NCBI GenBank assembly: GCA_963669155.1
Contig: OZ022583.1
Location: 15,436,678-15,500,677 of the forward strand
Direction: 5' to 3'
Source of the DNA: Arbacia lixula
Lineage: Eukaryota; Echinodermata; Echinoidea; Arbacioida; Arbaciidae
Length of the DNA stretch: 64,000 bases
Under the pieces are notes generated by a model, which was not told the DNA's origin, ran no database searches, and saw nothing but the letters and a program-made list of their open reading frames with translations. This document shows, one piece after another, positions 22,341 through 35,190 of this stretch. A program made the position numbers and the translations under genes. Every line of letters begins with the position of its first letter. The first letter of the stretch is position 1.

Positions 22341-23430
22341 ACCTCACACCTTAATTGCAAACTCTAATCTCTTCTAATACTCTGCATCCTTTGTGATGAG
22401 CGATACTGATTGGAGAATAATTTGATTTTTAGTATACCCAGAACAAAATGTCAGTTTTAATCTTCTGGGGAGAAACCTTTGTTAGCTCTCACGTATGATT
22501 AGTATGCGTAGCTGGCTGACAAGAGTGTAAAATCCTTCTAGTGCAAATTAGGCACGTCCCCACATTTAGACGAGCGGTCTTTAATTTCTTGTCTGATGGA
22601 CGGATACGATTGGCTGCAGATTGTTTCATCATGCTTACGCCACAGATGTATTCTCCAATGCACGATCCAATGAAGATGAATTAAGATTTTTTTCCCCTTT
22701 TGGAGGGGGAGGGGGGATGCTCCAGGGATGAATGATGTAATGATATTAGTGTGTTCATTGTACCTTATGGCTGATTGCGACAAAAATCTAAGAAGTAGCA
22801 TGCACAAATCTCCTGTGAAAATGTGGATCTACCAGTCAGTATCTGTGTCCATGTAAAACGATAAATGGTGACTTCACCATGTATGATATGTTGAGTGAGA
22901 TAGAAAGAAGTTTGTGTGTCTCGACAGAAAGGTTAATGCTTTTAACTTACCTGCATTTTTAATCTAACCATGAGAACCTCCACTCTACTCACATTATAGT
23001 GGTGCAGCCAGCATTTCCAAATTATTGTAACCTTTTTACGTTTTCTTTTAATTCTTTCACTGGTTGTCCTCTCCTGTATTTAAGTAATTATCCGTAGTTT
23101 GTCAGCCTCTGCAACCTCAGCTTATAAAAGATGCACTTTAAATACCCTGTTTAGACAAAACTGGAATAGGTCGCATTGTTTTTATGCAATTACAGTATTT
23201 TTTGTGCTAAACCCCGAGTGGGAAGGTTATGGCGACTAAAATTGTAAATTACTGATTGACGTGCAATACTTAGGGCGGGGCTTCCAATTTGTTTTGTGTA
23301 TTTGTGTTCAAAGCTCATGCTTAGGGGGGAAAAGAGTGTGGGAGGAAACCAAATGGCCAGCTTATTCTGATATCTTTCCCCAACTCTCTCCCCTTCCTTT
23401 TTCTCTTCCTCTTCTCATCTTCCTCTCTTT

Positions 23431-23433
<3 letters not shown>
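22341..23433. other. No gene recognised
   Basis: No coding signal that I trust. A GGAGGGGGAGGGGGG run lies near 22700. Confidence 0.4.

Positions 23434-23478
<45 letters not shown>
23434..23478. repeat. (CT)n microsatellite
   Basis: Uninterrupted CT repeat. Confidence 0.95.
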
Positions 23479-23481
<3 letters not shown>

Positions 23482-25462
23482 GTGTTCCCCCCTTAATAAT
23501 TAATGCTTCCCATATCTAACCAGGCATGCTGTGTAACTGACACTCTTGTCCAAGCAATATACTCCCAAGTTACAATGCTTTCAGCAAATTCATAGGCGTT
23601 TCCTTGTGTGACTCTGCATGTTACTGCATGTAGAGCAGTGTCTGTAACTGAATTATTTCTTGCACTGCATCGGAAGCGTGAGAGCGTCTTAATTATTTAT
23701 GAAGAAATTCAATTTGCCATACAGTGAACTGGGTTCCAATTTCTGTCATGTTCTGCTCAAGCTGTGTATATACATGTAGTTATCAAATTTAGATATTTTC
23801 CATGGAATTTTACACTATAAATATTGCATTTCTCCCACAGTGTACGATACTTTATCTCAGTATGTAGAATTGTGTTTGGCGTTTTGGATTCCAAATTTAG
23901 TTTTATTTCTAGTTCTTTGAAATTGAATGTCATGGATACATTTATTCCAAATTTATTTTGCTTTTAACTTCTTTCAAATGAAAGAGTCAAGGATATTTTG
24001 TTCAAAACTTGCCTTGATAATATTGACCAAGTAAAGCCTACTACTATGGTTTTGATGACAATTGTGACTGTGACTACTCTAACTATACTACATCTTCACA
24101 CACTCCGACTACTGCTACTTCTTCTCCTTGCAGTCCTACTGCTACTAAATATGCAAACACATTGTTTTAGGAATAATTCATCTTTAACATCAGCCTTTAG
24201 TGCTGTCTTTACTGCTACTATTTATCTGCTAAAAATGAATTGATCTTTACAACTACTGTTACTTCCATCACTACTGCTAGTCTAGTGATGTTCCTGTTGC
24301 ATTTACTGTGTTAAGTGTGAATAATTAGCATATATCTAGCTCATTTATTAAGAAGGATCTTGTATGTAAAGTGGGGAACTCTTTAATCCATCAATGTAGT
24401 TATGCATCAAATAACGTATTTGAATGGATGATTTCTGCGTAAAAGAAGATACACACTCTGCTTCACTTGATCTTTTTAGTTATTCATGAATTACATCTGT
24501 GTAATTCAGGTAAAATATTAAGCTTTTGTTGCAATCTTGACATTATTGTTATCATTAAGAATGGATGAAGTGTTTCAAAAGCAACTACATTGGACTTTGA
24601 CATTTTACGATTCCACTGGCTTTATTGTAAGCTGACAATCCTGTATGGATCCCTTCCTCACTTTTCCGTTACATCGCAAGAAGGTACTCCACTTGAAAAG
24701 GCTATTGAAAAGCTGCTTTGCTGATGAACCAACACTACATGTTTCTTCACTTACCAGTCAGAAGATGGCAAGGAAAGGCTTTGAAAATGTGGAAGATGAT
24801 GACTCAAGATCTGAGTGCCATTTCCTGCTTTGGCCTCTTGTTTGCGCATGACATTAAGAGCCATTTTTGTGTGTTTGTGCTCAACCATGCCCTCTCTCCC
24901 TCTCCATACATCAGTTTGTGTATTTGTGATTTAATCACTAGTTACTACAAATGTGGATCATTTGCGGGCAAATAACTTTCAGCAAGTTTCTAAAATGGAC
25001 AATACATGAATGTAAGACCATTGGTAAGAAGATTGCTCATGATCATGTTTTTGATGGATTTTTGCCTTTCCAGTACAATATACTCCCTTTAAGACTGTCT
25101 GATCTCTTTGAAACAATACTCTACAAGAAAGAACCAAATTAAAATTAAATATATGAATATATCACATTTATCTCTTTACTTTTTTTTCTCTGTTTTTTAT
25201 TATAACCCCTCTCTACATCTTACCCTTAAGATTATAAACCATGCCCCTCTTTACTTCCACGTTAAATACTTTGATACATATTGATCTATCTAGATATCAA
25301 TCCAAATATACAGGCATTTGGATTTATTTTTCATGCTTTCCTCACGAGTCTACTGTTTGTGGGTGTTTCTCAAATTTTAAATGTTTTTCTTCTCTGTACA
25401 ACTACCCTCACATGTCCACCTAGTTCACTCTGTCACTCTGTCTCTGTCTGTCTGTCTGTCTG

Positions 25463-25500
<38 letters not shown>

Positions 25501-26542
25501 TTTCTGCACTCCATTTCTGTGCACATTCTGTCCTTTTACCCTTTTTTAATCTCATTTTATATATTGATGCCTCTCTCTCCATGATGAAAAATATAGTGTG
25601 TTTTAATGTCATTTTTGTTCACTTGTGTAGACCAACATGTCAATGAAAAAAATAAGTGAATGAGCAATATAGGATACTATTAACTTACTTTATGAACTGT
25701 GTTGTTCTTTGCACTCCACAAGTCTCATTTCCTCTCTATGTACTTATTGTTGTCTTTCTCTTAACTCCCTGTGCAATACAGCATTGTCATGTGATATCTA
25801 CTTGTATCTCTTCCATTCTCATCCTCCATGTCTCATTGAAACATGCACACACACTCTCTCTATCTTTCTTTTTCTCTCTCTCCATCTCTTTTTCTCTTAC
25901 TTCATCCCATCTCGATGCAAATAGCTATGATATATGTGTTGCTTTTTGTATTTCATTCATTTTTAATAAATTATGAATCCTCTATCTCACATGTTGTTTA
26001 GAAATATTAATAAATGCCAAGTAGTTAAGATACTATCCCATCTTTTTGTCCATATTAGAAATCACAGTTCCCTGAACTAAAAGAAGACATCTCTTTTTTT
26101 TTGTTTAAAACTGGGAGTACATTACTAATATGAAGAAAGTGGCTGATTGTAATTCAAGAGTCTAAGTGTTAATAGATGTCACCTTATCCATGTTTTTGCC
26201 ACAGTCTCGACAGCAATCTGATTAAGTTTCTATGGCAACTACTCTGACTGCACAGTTACTGATGTATATGGTTGCGCTCCCACTTAGCCATAGAATGGAT
26301 ACCTCATGTGATACTTCTGCACAACCAGATTTAATCGCATCAGTTGTTTGCGCTCATCCCAGCTTTATCTTCCTAGGGATCTGTACTATTGTGAATATGT
26401 TTAGTTTTTCGGAGACCATGTTTCACTTTGTCCTCTATCAAGTCGTATGCAATTCTCATAGTGTGTCTCTTTCTCTTTTTCTCTCTTTCTCTCTCCCTTT
26501 TATCTATCTATCTATCTCTGCCTGATCTCTTCATCTCTGCAG
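23479..26542. other. Probable 5' intron of the ITPRID-like gene
   Basis: The segment ends in a strong splice acceptor at 26541-26542 preceded by CT- and CTAT-rich DNA, so at least its right part should be intron. It holds (CT)n/(TCTG)n repeats at about 25441-25500 and 25840-25900. An ACTACTGCTACT-like stretch lies at 24040-24290. No coding exon was recognised, so the upstream untranslated exon is not located. Confidence 0.45.
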
Positions 26543-26669
26543 GGACTATGGAGGGTTGTCTGATGGAAGAGTGGCGCAGATGCGTTTGAATCCCCAGTGA
26601 ATTCCCCCCCCCCCCCTCCCCGGTAGAGTCCTGGAATAATACGCAAGCACCTCCTCGTCCACCACCACC
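26543..26669 (+). other. 5' UTR part of the giant exon
   Basis: It begins after a textbook acceptor (long pyrimidine tract, TCTCTGCAG at 26534-26542). It includes an upstream ORF (26548-26589), a C13-T-C4 tract (26604-26621) and three ACC triplets before the start codon. An in-frame TGA at 26598 shows that the main frame cannot extend upstream within this exon, which supports ATG 26670 as the start. Confidence 0.7.
26548..26589 (+). promoter_or_regulatory. Upstream ORF, 13 codons
   Basis: The first ATG of the exon has A at -3 and G at +4, a better context than the main ATG (A at -3, T at +4). It encodes MEGCLMEEWRRCV and stops 80 bases before the main start. A uORF placed like this would be expected to lower main-frame translation, if this leader is the one used. 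Confidence 0.5.
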
Positions 26670-29600
26670 ATGTGGCAGTCACGCAGACAGGATTCTGTGT
26701 CGACATATGAGGAGGTGGAGAGCCTGAGCAGCCATCAGTGCACGAACTTCAACTCCCTGGAAGGCAGCAGCTGCCCCAGTCGACTCCAGAGCATAGGGGG
26801 CAGTTCCTCGGGGAGCATCGACCATGCCCTCCCGCCCAGTTTTGGCAGCCACCTGCCGGCGTTTTCCGCATATCACAACGACGCACATCTTGTTGATCCA
26901 AGAATTTTGCAGCCAGAGATCCAGTCACCTGGATCAACGGATTCATCGTCGAGGGCCACATCGAATTTGAGTTATCCCCAGAGTCCGGGGGAGTTTGGCC
27001 CGCCGAGCCCTATAGAAGCCCCTGTTGAACCGGTTGCAGGAGAATTGGGCAAAAACAAGCGAGAGAATGTCAATGCAAGCGTTGCAGACTGGGTGACCCA
27101 GTCCTCCTACATGCAGTCACCCAATTCAGAGAAGTCGACCAGACATCAGTTGTCGCCCAAGGCCGATGGGAGGGCTGATCACCAAGGCCAGAGATCCAGG
27201 AGCGACAGCATGGAGCGCGTAGACTCGGATGCATCCCCTATGACATACCGCAGCATGTCACCTCTGCCTACGTTCACCAGGACCGCCAGTTTGGACAGCG
27301 GCTTTCCTCATATGCCTGCTCAAGGAGGCTTTGGTATGCCTTGGACACCAGCAGAGAACATGCTGATGACGCTTGGGTTCGGTGCCATGGACTTTGGTAT
27401 TCCAGAACGTTTCATGCAATCTTGGCGGGATAACATCATCAAGAGACGCATTGGGGAGCTGAATAACATGCTTGGTGGAGGTCAGCATCCAGCTAAGTCC
27501 ATAGGCCACGCACAACTCAGTCGCCAGTCCTCTGACGCAGAAAGCCTTGAGGACTTTAGGATTACTCCCAAGGCAAGGATATCACCGCCATCTCCTATCC
27601 AGGAGCAGAGAGAAAGGGAGAACCAAGCCAGTAGAGAACATTCAGAAAAAGGAGCTGAATCACAGAGTGATGTAAAGAAAGTTGCTCCAGCAGGACCCCA
27701 ACCGAGTGAGAAGCAAAAGCAGTTGGAGAAGTTGAATCTAATGAGGAGGAGATTCAAGAAAGCAGCGACTGTTGGAAGTTTTAGTTCCCACCTCCTAAGA
27801 CAGCAATCGTATCAATCAAACAGTGCCAATGTGAGTCCTTGCAGCACTCCGGAGCTCCAGAGGAGACAGAGTCTACCCAATGGAAAGAAATATGTTCAGC
27901 TTCAATCATCAAGGGGCAATGCCAAGGACCGCCGCCGGAAGTTCAATAATCGCCAAAGTTCCTTGCCAATCTCTCTCGAAACCTTGCCAGAGGAAGATGA
28001 AGGACAGAGATCAAAGCCACAGAGTATTAGTGATTCTTTTAGGACCCAACGATCAATTAGCATAGATGTGGACAACAAGCATCCTGGGAAAGATACGCCG
28101 TCAGTGCCACCACTTAAGATTGTAACAGAACAAGCAAGTTTAGAGATTGCCGAAGCAAAATCATATGGATTAACAAAACAAGTGTCGAAGGATGAAGCCA
28201 TTGCAGATATGCACGAGGGTAATAAAAATCTGCTTAATATGGAACAGTATTTGAGTGTGATTAAGACCATGATTGATTCAAAGGATTCTGGCATCGGTAA
28301 TGAGCCATCAAATGAGACAAGTCCTCAGATGTCACCACGTGCAAGTGCCAGCGGAGATGAAAATTTGGGAATGACTACTCAACGAACAAAGAGCAATGAA
28401 ACGAACAAACACAAGGATAAGGCAGCTGTAGACAATGAGATCAATAATGGTGCTTCTAGTGCAGTCAAAGATTTGCATGAAAGGGATGCTTCAAAAGACG
28501 TTCAGAACTGTGGCTATAATGTAGGCAGACAACCGCCTAAGAATGATAGGGATATATCCCTGCATGGGAAAGCGATTCCACTTCCTCATCGCACAGTTCA
28601 CAGACCATCATTGACAGCCATGACGGAAGTCTTCTGCCAAACAGTGGTGGAGGAAGACGAGGAGGATGTCAGCAAAGACAATGTCTATGATTCTCCCACA
28701 AAGAAGAAAGTTGATGTGGCAACTATCATTGATAAGGACGTAGGCGTCCAAACCAGCCCTAGTCTTATGTCACCGATCCTGTCTCCACTTTGTGCCGGTC
28801 TGAGGTTCAATATATCTCTTGAGAGCTCAGTGGGTAGTGATAGGTCAAAGGCCACTACCTCCGATGGAGATGCCAGGCCACAGATTGTGCTGCTACCTGA
28901 GAGTGCACAAGTTGAAATCAACAGTGTTAATGGTGTGAGTACGGAGGATGATTGTTCATCAACCGGTACAGTAAACACTCAATTTTCAGATTTGTCTGCA
29001 TGTTCAAATATAAAACCAGTCAGTCAAAAAGCGTCCAAAAGTAACAGTTTTACTGATGAAAATTTTCTGCAGGAGAATGATGTACAGACCAAGACTACAA
29101 ATATGCAAGAGAAAGAGAAACGGGTAATGCCATCGCAAAAGAAAGAATACAGCAGTGACAACGATGACCCTCCTATAAGAGAAAGAGCTAAAAGAAGAAA
29201 CTCAAGTTTCAGCAAGACATATTCATCAGGGAGCTTTGAATTAAGAAGAAAAGTATCTGGAAGTTTGTCCCAGCAGGAGATATCACATGACAGTGTTGTA
29301 TCGGCCGAAAAGGGTCCATTAATAATGCAACAGCATGCTGACACAAATTCACAGAAATGTGATAATCATCTCACGGTGCTAAATCTTGGCAAGTGTTCCA
29401 CAGAGCATGCCACAAAGAGTCACGACCATAACAGTGACTCAAAAGATAACAAGAAGAAGCATGCTTTGAAAGAGAGCCAGGCCTCACATTCCTCACAGAA
29501 GAAGAAGGAATTTCAGTCCAAACATGGTCATGAGATTACAATTTCTTGCGACAGTCGCTCCAGCGTGACCAGTGTTAAAACAAACCACACAGCAATACCT

Positions 29601-31660
29601 GTAAAACAGGAACAGTCAGACCAAGATGACGAAGATGTAGGCTCATCTCAAACTGGGTCTGAGCACTCATTTCAATCTCGCGACTTTGCCGTACCACCTA
29701 TTTCCCATGCAAGTAGTGGAATTTTCCAGTATATAAAACCAGAGACTGACCATTCTGAAGTGCCAAAAGTTACGGCGAGCGTTGTGAGTTCAGATATTGG
29801 CCGTCAGTACGAGGCCTTGCTCAAGAGCGCTCTTGAGAAGGAGCGAGCTAGGAAACACCTAACCGTTGCGGAGACACTACACCTGGCTATGGTAAAGCTG
29901 GAGACCATTGTGAAGGAGCGGCGCTTGTGTCGACACACGCAGCTCGTCGAAGGTGAGAAAGTGCAGAGCTCGTGCAAGTTTTGCGATGGTAGGCGAAATG
30001 TGTCGGGTGGCATGAGCAAGTTTGCAAAGGATCTTCAGAAGCGGCATTCCCTGAGACCGGATGCCAGCAGCACTTCAAGGCAGTTGACTGTTGTCAAACA
30101 GGAAGAAAGAGCCCACAAAGGAGTGGAAAGGACATGGTCTGCACCAAATAAACTAGCTGATAGGGCACCGAGCCATGAACAGCCGTCCAATAAAGGTACT
30201 GAGGCAAGGGTGAATTCAGTGTCGTCAGATTTCAATGATGCGGTGATGAGCATAACCGGTGACAACCTCCTGATTGATCTGGACAAAGTGTCTGAGGAGC
30301 TTCACCCGGATGTTTCTCTCTCAGGAATGACGGTTGCAGATGTTAAGTCAATCCAGGCTTTCCATGTGCTTCACGAGAGTGAGAGTTTGTCCTTGGCTGA
30401 GGCTGATGAGAAAGAGAAGCGAGAGAGGGAGGAACATTCCAAGATGCCTCTACAACGGCGCAGAAGCCTCTTTGCAGGGTCAAGTAAAAGTGGTTCTCGG
30501 CTCATGTTTGCTCAGGCTGGCTTCAATCGGACAATGACCCAATCAACCATTGATACTATCCAGTGTGAAGAAATGTCAATCAATGCCAGGTTTGACATGG
30601 GTTCAAGTGGGGAGAATGAGGTCTTTGCAGTGACACATGAAGAAGCGCAAAGACAGAAAGCTCGCAACATGGCAAAAGAGAGAGCACAAACAGCACAGAA
30701 AGCTCCACTGGAGCATAAGTCTCTGCAGACCGTTCTATCATCCAGCCTTTCCCTGGACGATACGTTTTTGACAGAATCAAGGTTTGCGATCCAAGATAGC
30801 ACAAAGGCAGTGGGACTGGGGCAGTCAAAGAACCAGAGTAGCAGTTGTTATATAGTTGTTGACCCTTGTCAGGCTGTCCAGGAGGAGGGTGGAAGCGAAG
30901 CTGAAGGCTATCAGCCAACTTTCAGCAGTGAGAGGAACCTTTTGAGGACTAGCTCATCAGAAAAGTCATCAGACATCTTCGACGTGCCACCAAGCTCCCC
31001 CTACAAGAAGCTCACCCCTCAGTTGTCGCAGAATTCAAAGCGGTCAACATCGCCCTTCTCTCCCAACTCCATTGCTTCACCGGTATCCTCCTCCTCATTC
31101 ATGGTCTACCTCTCCTCTCCGCTCTCGCCCTCCGCTATCAGAACCCCACCATTCCCTCCTGCAGCTGCAGTGGGGGAGTCGCCAGTGCCTCAGCAGAATG
31201 TATCAACCGCGTCGCCCACCTTCAATCTTATGCCGTCACCACCCAGTGCAGAGGCGACGGTAGAAGTGGAAACTCTCTCCCGCCAGACCGAACATATTAA
31301 CCACCCCAGACCACCAGTCAACCCACCTGCAAATGGCAACCAATCTACGTTTCGATCGGAAGTATTCCTACAACTACCAGAGGCGGGAGAATCCGGCAAT
31401 CGATCAGTCAGCAGCATTCGAAGCATTAGCCCCTACTCTGTTAATCGCACCCCGGTCTCGTCCCACAGACTCGAAAACACAACCTCATTCGAGGAGCTCT
31501 GTGAAAAGGCACAAACCATCATCACGAACTTGCAAGGCATGATGGGACCTTTGGGCAAATCAGGTGATGAGGATATACCAAGTTATGGATTCGTACCGGT
31601 GCAACAGTCCAGGTGTGAGAAAGACACTGATGATAGACCAGTAGGCCAGGCAGGAGACAG
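26670..31660 (+). CDS. ITPRID/TESPA1/KRAP-like protein, giant first coding exon
   Basis: This exon encodes the first 1663 residues of a large, Ser-rich, mostly disordered protein. KRAP (ITPRID2/SSFA2) and TESPA1 bind IP3 receptors through an N-terminal domain, and KRAP tethers the receptors to actin and permits Ca2+ release. The signature here is ADWV (residues 139-142), then TPAENMLMTLGFG ending at 238 and IPERFM at 244-249. The vertebrate FF pair is FM here. A charged helix covers about 1045-1090, followed by CxH(x12)CxxC (C1087, H1089, C1102, C1105). Another helix (SFEELCEKAQTIITNLQ) begins near 1606. The exon ends in AG|GTAAAA after two bases of a codon, fitting the acceptor at 41874. Family assignment is from memory of motifs and the exact paralogue is unclear. 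A 5-kb coding exon and the coiled-coil tail are unusual. Confidence 0.7.
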
Positions 31661-32475
31661 GTAAAAACATTTCATATCTCAACTCCATCCCTCACACACC
31701 CTCCTTATTTCTCTCTCTCTCTGTCTATCTTTCTCTTGTATAGTTTATCCTTCTCCCCTTTAGTATCTCTGTATCTTTATTTCTTGATTGCTGTCCATTT
31801 TTGGTATTTTTGTTTATTTATCTTTCTCTTTCCCTCTTATTTGCTCTCTCTCTCTCTCTCTCTCCTTTTTCTCTTGTATCTCTTATTGTTTTCTGCATTT
31901 TCTGCATTACTGCATTTCTGCGTTTTCTGCATTACTCTCTCTATTTTCTATTAATATTTTCTGTCCATGTGCATGTGTAATATGCATACATTTGCGCAAA
32001 AGTGTTTTTGAGTACATAATACGTATAATACGGCCTGCAACAAGTAATGGTTAGTAACATATAACAGTCATAACGAAGCCACTATTTAAAGAAAGTAATG
32101 TTGTTGATTGATTGATATTGTTATGATTGGTACCGGCTGTATCTTGTTTTATTGATTATTTTAATGAATTTATCTTGACAGGGCTTCAAATGTGTAATGT
32201 TTCTCAATTGGAGAATTAGTATGACTCTAACGTGTATAGACTTTAGAGGTTACAGTCTCCCCAGACTGCACACATGTCGTGCTAATATGTCAGAGAAAAA
32301 TGAAACATTAATATTAAAACTGTCAGCCCATTGGAGTAAGAATAATTCATACTTATCGTTAGAAAGAATTTGATGAAGCTTAAACCCTGTGCGTCATCGT
32401 GATGTCAAGGAAAAATGAGCTCTCATTAATAAGGCAATGCTTCTTCTGCTCCTTCTCCTTCTCCTCGTCTTTCTC
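31661..32475 (+). other. Start of a 10.2-kb intron
   Basis: The donor GTAAAA is at 31661. CT-rich runs lie at 31700-31735 and 31840-31865, with TTCTGCATT repeats near 31890-31935. No exon recognised. Confidence 0.6.
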
Positions 32476-32818
32476 ATTGTACATCTCTCCTTCTTCCCCT
32501 CTTCCTTCTCATTGTACATATCTCCTTCTCCTTCTCCTCTTCCTTCTTATTGTACATCTCTCCTTCTCCTCTTCCTTCTCATTGTACATCTCTCCTTCTT
32601 CTCCTCTTCCTTCTCATTGGACATCTCTCCTTCTCCTTCTCCTCTTCCTTCTTATTGTACATCTCTCCTTCTCCTCTTCCTTCTCATTGTGCATCTCTCC
32701 TTCTCCTCTTCCTTCTCATTGTACATCTCTCCTTCTCCTCCTCTTCCTTCTCAGTGTAATAATCTCCTTCTCCTCTTCCTTCTCATTGTACATCTCTCCT
32801 TTTACTTCTGCTTCTCCT
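32476..32818. repeat. Pyrimidine-rich minisatellite with 105-bp higher-order period
   Basis: The anchor ATTGTACATC or a variant recurs at 32476, 32511, 32549, 32581, 32616, 32654, 32686, 32718, 32753 and 32785. Spacing is 35, 38, 32, 35, 38, 32, 32, 35, 32. The 35-38-32 set repeats, giving a 105-bp higher-order unit. Differences of three bases come from TTC/CTC triplet gain or loss, so the + strand stays open in several frames without being a gene. Confidence 0.9.
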
Positions 32819-32878
32819 GCAACTTAATATCCTTCTGATCACACATCATTACTATCAATCTGATGTTTTGTATAAACC

Positions 32879-33522
32879 TTAAAGGGCCCCTGTCATCAAA
32901 ATGTATGTTGACTTCTGTTGAAGCAACTTAATATGTATATTACAAAATCACTAACTGTTCAATGAAAATATGTGTCCTATGTTTTAAAATATTTTTTCTA
33001 TATTTTTTCTCAGCACTGATAAGCCCCACCTCCGAAATATCCTCCAACTCAAGATTCCCCCTGTGACATCATCAAAGGTATAAATTAGCAGGATAATAAG
33101 CAGAATTTATGCACAAACTAAAAATTGCAATGACTACCTGCAAGTGCTTATAATAGCATCACATAGCTAGCACATTTCTGACATAAAAAACGATTATTCC
33201 CACATGAAAGGTTGTTAGATGGTATTGTGTGAAGACATGTGATGCTCTTGTGGGCAGGAGGAGGTAGTCATTGCAATGTTTAATTTGTGCGTAAATTCTG
33301 CTTATTATCCTGCTAATTTATACCTTTGATGATGTCACAGGGGGAATCATGAGTTGAGGATATTTTTGGAGGCGGAGCTTATCAGTGCTGAGAAAAAATA
33401 AATAACAATTATTTTAAAATATAGAACACATATTTCCATTGAACAGTTAGTGATTTTGTTATGCACATATTATGTTGCATCAACATAAGTCGACACACAT
33501 TTTGATGACAGGGGACCTTTAA
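32879..33522. mobile_element. Foldback (long inverted repeat) element with TTAA ends
   Basis: TTAA-AGGGCCCCTGTCATCAAAATG at the left and the inverse CATTTTGATGACAGGGGACC-TTTAA at the right. The inverted arms run about 260 bp each (32883-33142 and 33254-33518), sharing GGCGGAGCTTATCAGTGCTG and TGATGTCACAGGGGGAAT inverses. A spacer of about 110 bp separates them. There is no coding sequence. TTAA at both ends suggests a piggyBac-type non-autonomous element. The arms differ at a modest number of sites. Confidence 0.85.
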
Positions 33523-34353
33523 TCTACTTGTATTACTGTGAATATATTGAGAGCTTATATATTATGTAACATTTGGCATCCTTTTAGCGTAATTCAAATC
33601 TCAAATATAAAATTAAAAGAATGGAGGATAGATCATATAGCACTCACAGTTGGAAATGTTATCATGGTTGTATGGTTATTAAGAAGTTATTCAATTCATG
33701 GTGACAAAAATGTGTTGAACATAAAATGTGATAGAGTGAGAGTGTGATAACCTATTTACTGCACCCAAGAGTTTGCAACGAAATCAATTTTGCATGCTTC
33801 TTTGCACGTCGTACATCTGATCAACAACTGATAGTTTAATAGGTTGTGAGCAAAGTGGTAATAACACTTGACAAGTGTACAATGGGTGCCCATGTTCATC
33901 TATATAGCTGCCATATATAGACGTCTGTTATGATATTCATGTGGAATAAGAAGTTAGCGAAGCAGAAGCTGATCCTGCAAAAATTGTATTGGAAAGATCA
34001 TCACTTACATGTAGCTATCTAATGTTGTTAACATGTGTGGGTGTATAGCTGTTTCATAATTTTCTTTTTTCTACACTTCCTTTATGTTTGTTTACTTTAT
34101 TTTTGCATTGTGTAACATTTTGATCATGAATAGAGGAATGATACGAAACATTATCAAGACGAATCATCAAGAGATTATATTACCCCTCAAACTTAACTTG
34201 TAGAACTTTTTTGAAGGGGGATAGATTTGTTTGTTTCTCTAGTCCCCCACTGCTTGTGACTGAGCCAGACCATTGGGCTCTTTCCAGCCCTTCTCTTCAT
34301 CCGTGAACGAAAGTTTTCATGTGATGGCTTCTGATGGAGAGCTGAACATATCA
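33523..34353. other. Intron, nothing recognised
   Basis: AT-rich intronic DNA without exon or repeat signals. Confidence 0.5.
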
Positions 34354-35190
34354 GCATTGAGGTGCAGAGTTAGATATAGCTGCATTGAACAAAATAGTCT
34401 CCAGAGAAGGTTCCTTCCAACTAGCATGCATAATGCATGTTCTTATGATGCAAATCTAAGATCTCAAGCTTGCTTGGCCCAAGGTGATGATTTAGTAGCC
34501 ACTGGAATATGAATGTTTCATCATGAGAGGTATCAGCCACAAAGAAGTCTCCTGTGATATTTATTGAAAGATAGGTAAAGACCTTCTTAAAGGTAGCCGT
34601 CCTTTTTGCAGACCTAATTCTGAAAGTTCCCTGACTTTGTCATCATTTTAAAGAGAATGGCTATAATAACCTTTTCCCCTGGATTCGACAAAGCAAAATA
34701 TTTGTTTTTGAGGAATTAATCTTTGATAATTTATCGGGCTTTCCTTTGTCGTACCATGAAAATAGTCAAATCGCATTGAGGCGCAGAGTTAGATATAGCT
34801 GCATTGAACAAAATAGTCTCCAGAGAAGGTTCCTTCCAACTAGCATGCATAATGCATGTTCTTATGATGCAAATCTAAGATCTCAAGCTTGCTTGGCCCA
34901 AGGTGATGATTAAGTAGCCACTGGAACATGAATGTTTCATCATGAAATGTATCAGTCACAAAGAAGTCTCCTGTGATATTTATTGAAAGATAGGTAAAGA
35001 CCTTCTTAAAGGTAGCCCGTCCATTTTGCAGACCTAATTCTGAAAGTTCCCTGACTTTGTCATCATTTGAGAGAGAGTGGCTATAATAACCTTTCCCTGG
35101 AATCGACAAAGCGTAATATTCGTTTTTGAGGAAATAATCTTTGATAATCGATCAAGCTTTCCTTTATCGTACCATGAAAATAGTCAAATC
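34354..35190. repeat. 419-bp tandem duplication, two copies
   Basis: Unit 1 (34354-34772) and unit 2 (34773-35190) both start GCATTGAGG.GCAGAGTTAG and match nearly base for base, with scattered substitutions and one- to two-base indels. Both end with TACCATGAAAATAGTCAAATC. It looks like a recent local duplication inside the intron. The 89-codon open frame on the - strand of unit 2 has no recognisable product. Confidence 0.92.

Noticed and set aside
32399-32838. Overlapping Leu/Ser-rich frames of 133 and 142 codons
   Set aside because: All three frames are open because the minisatellite unit lacks stops and its lengths differ by threes.
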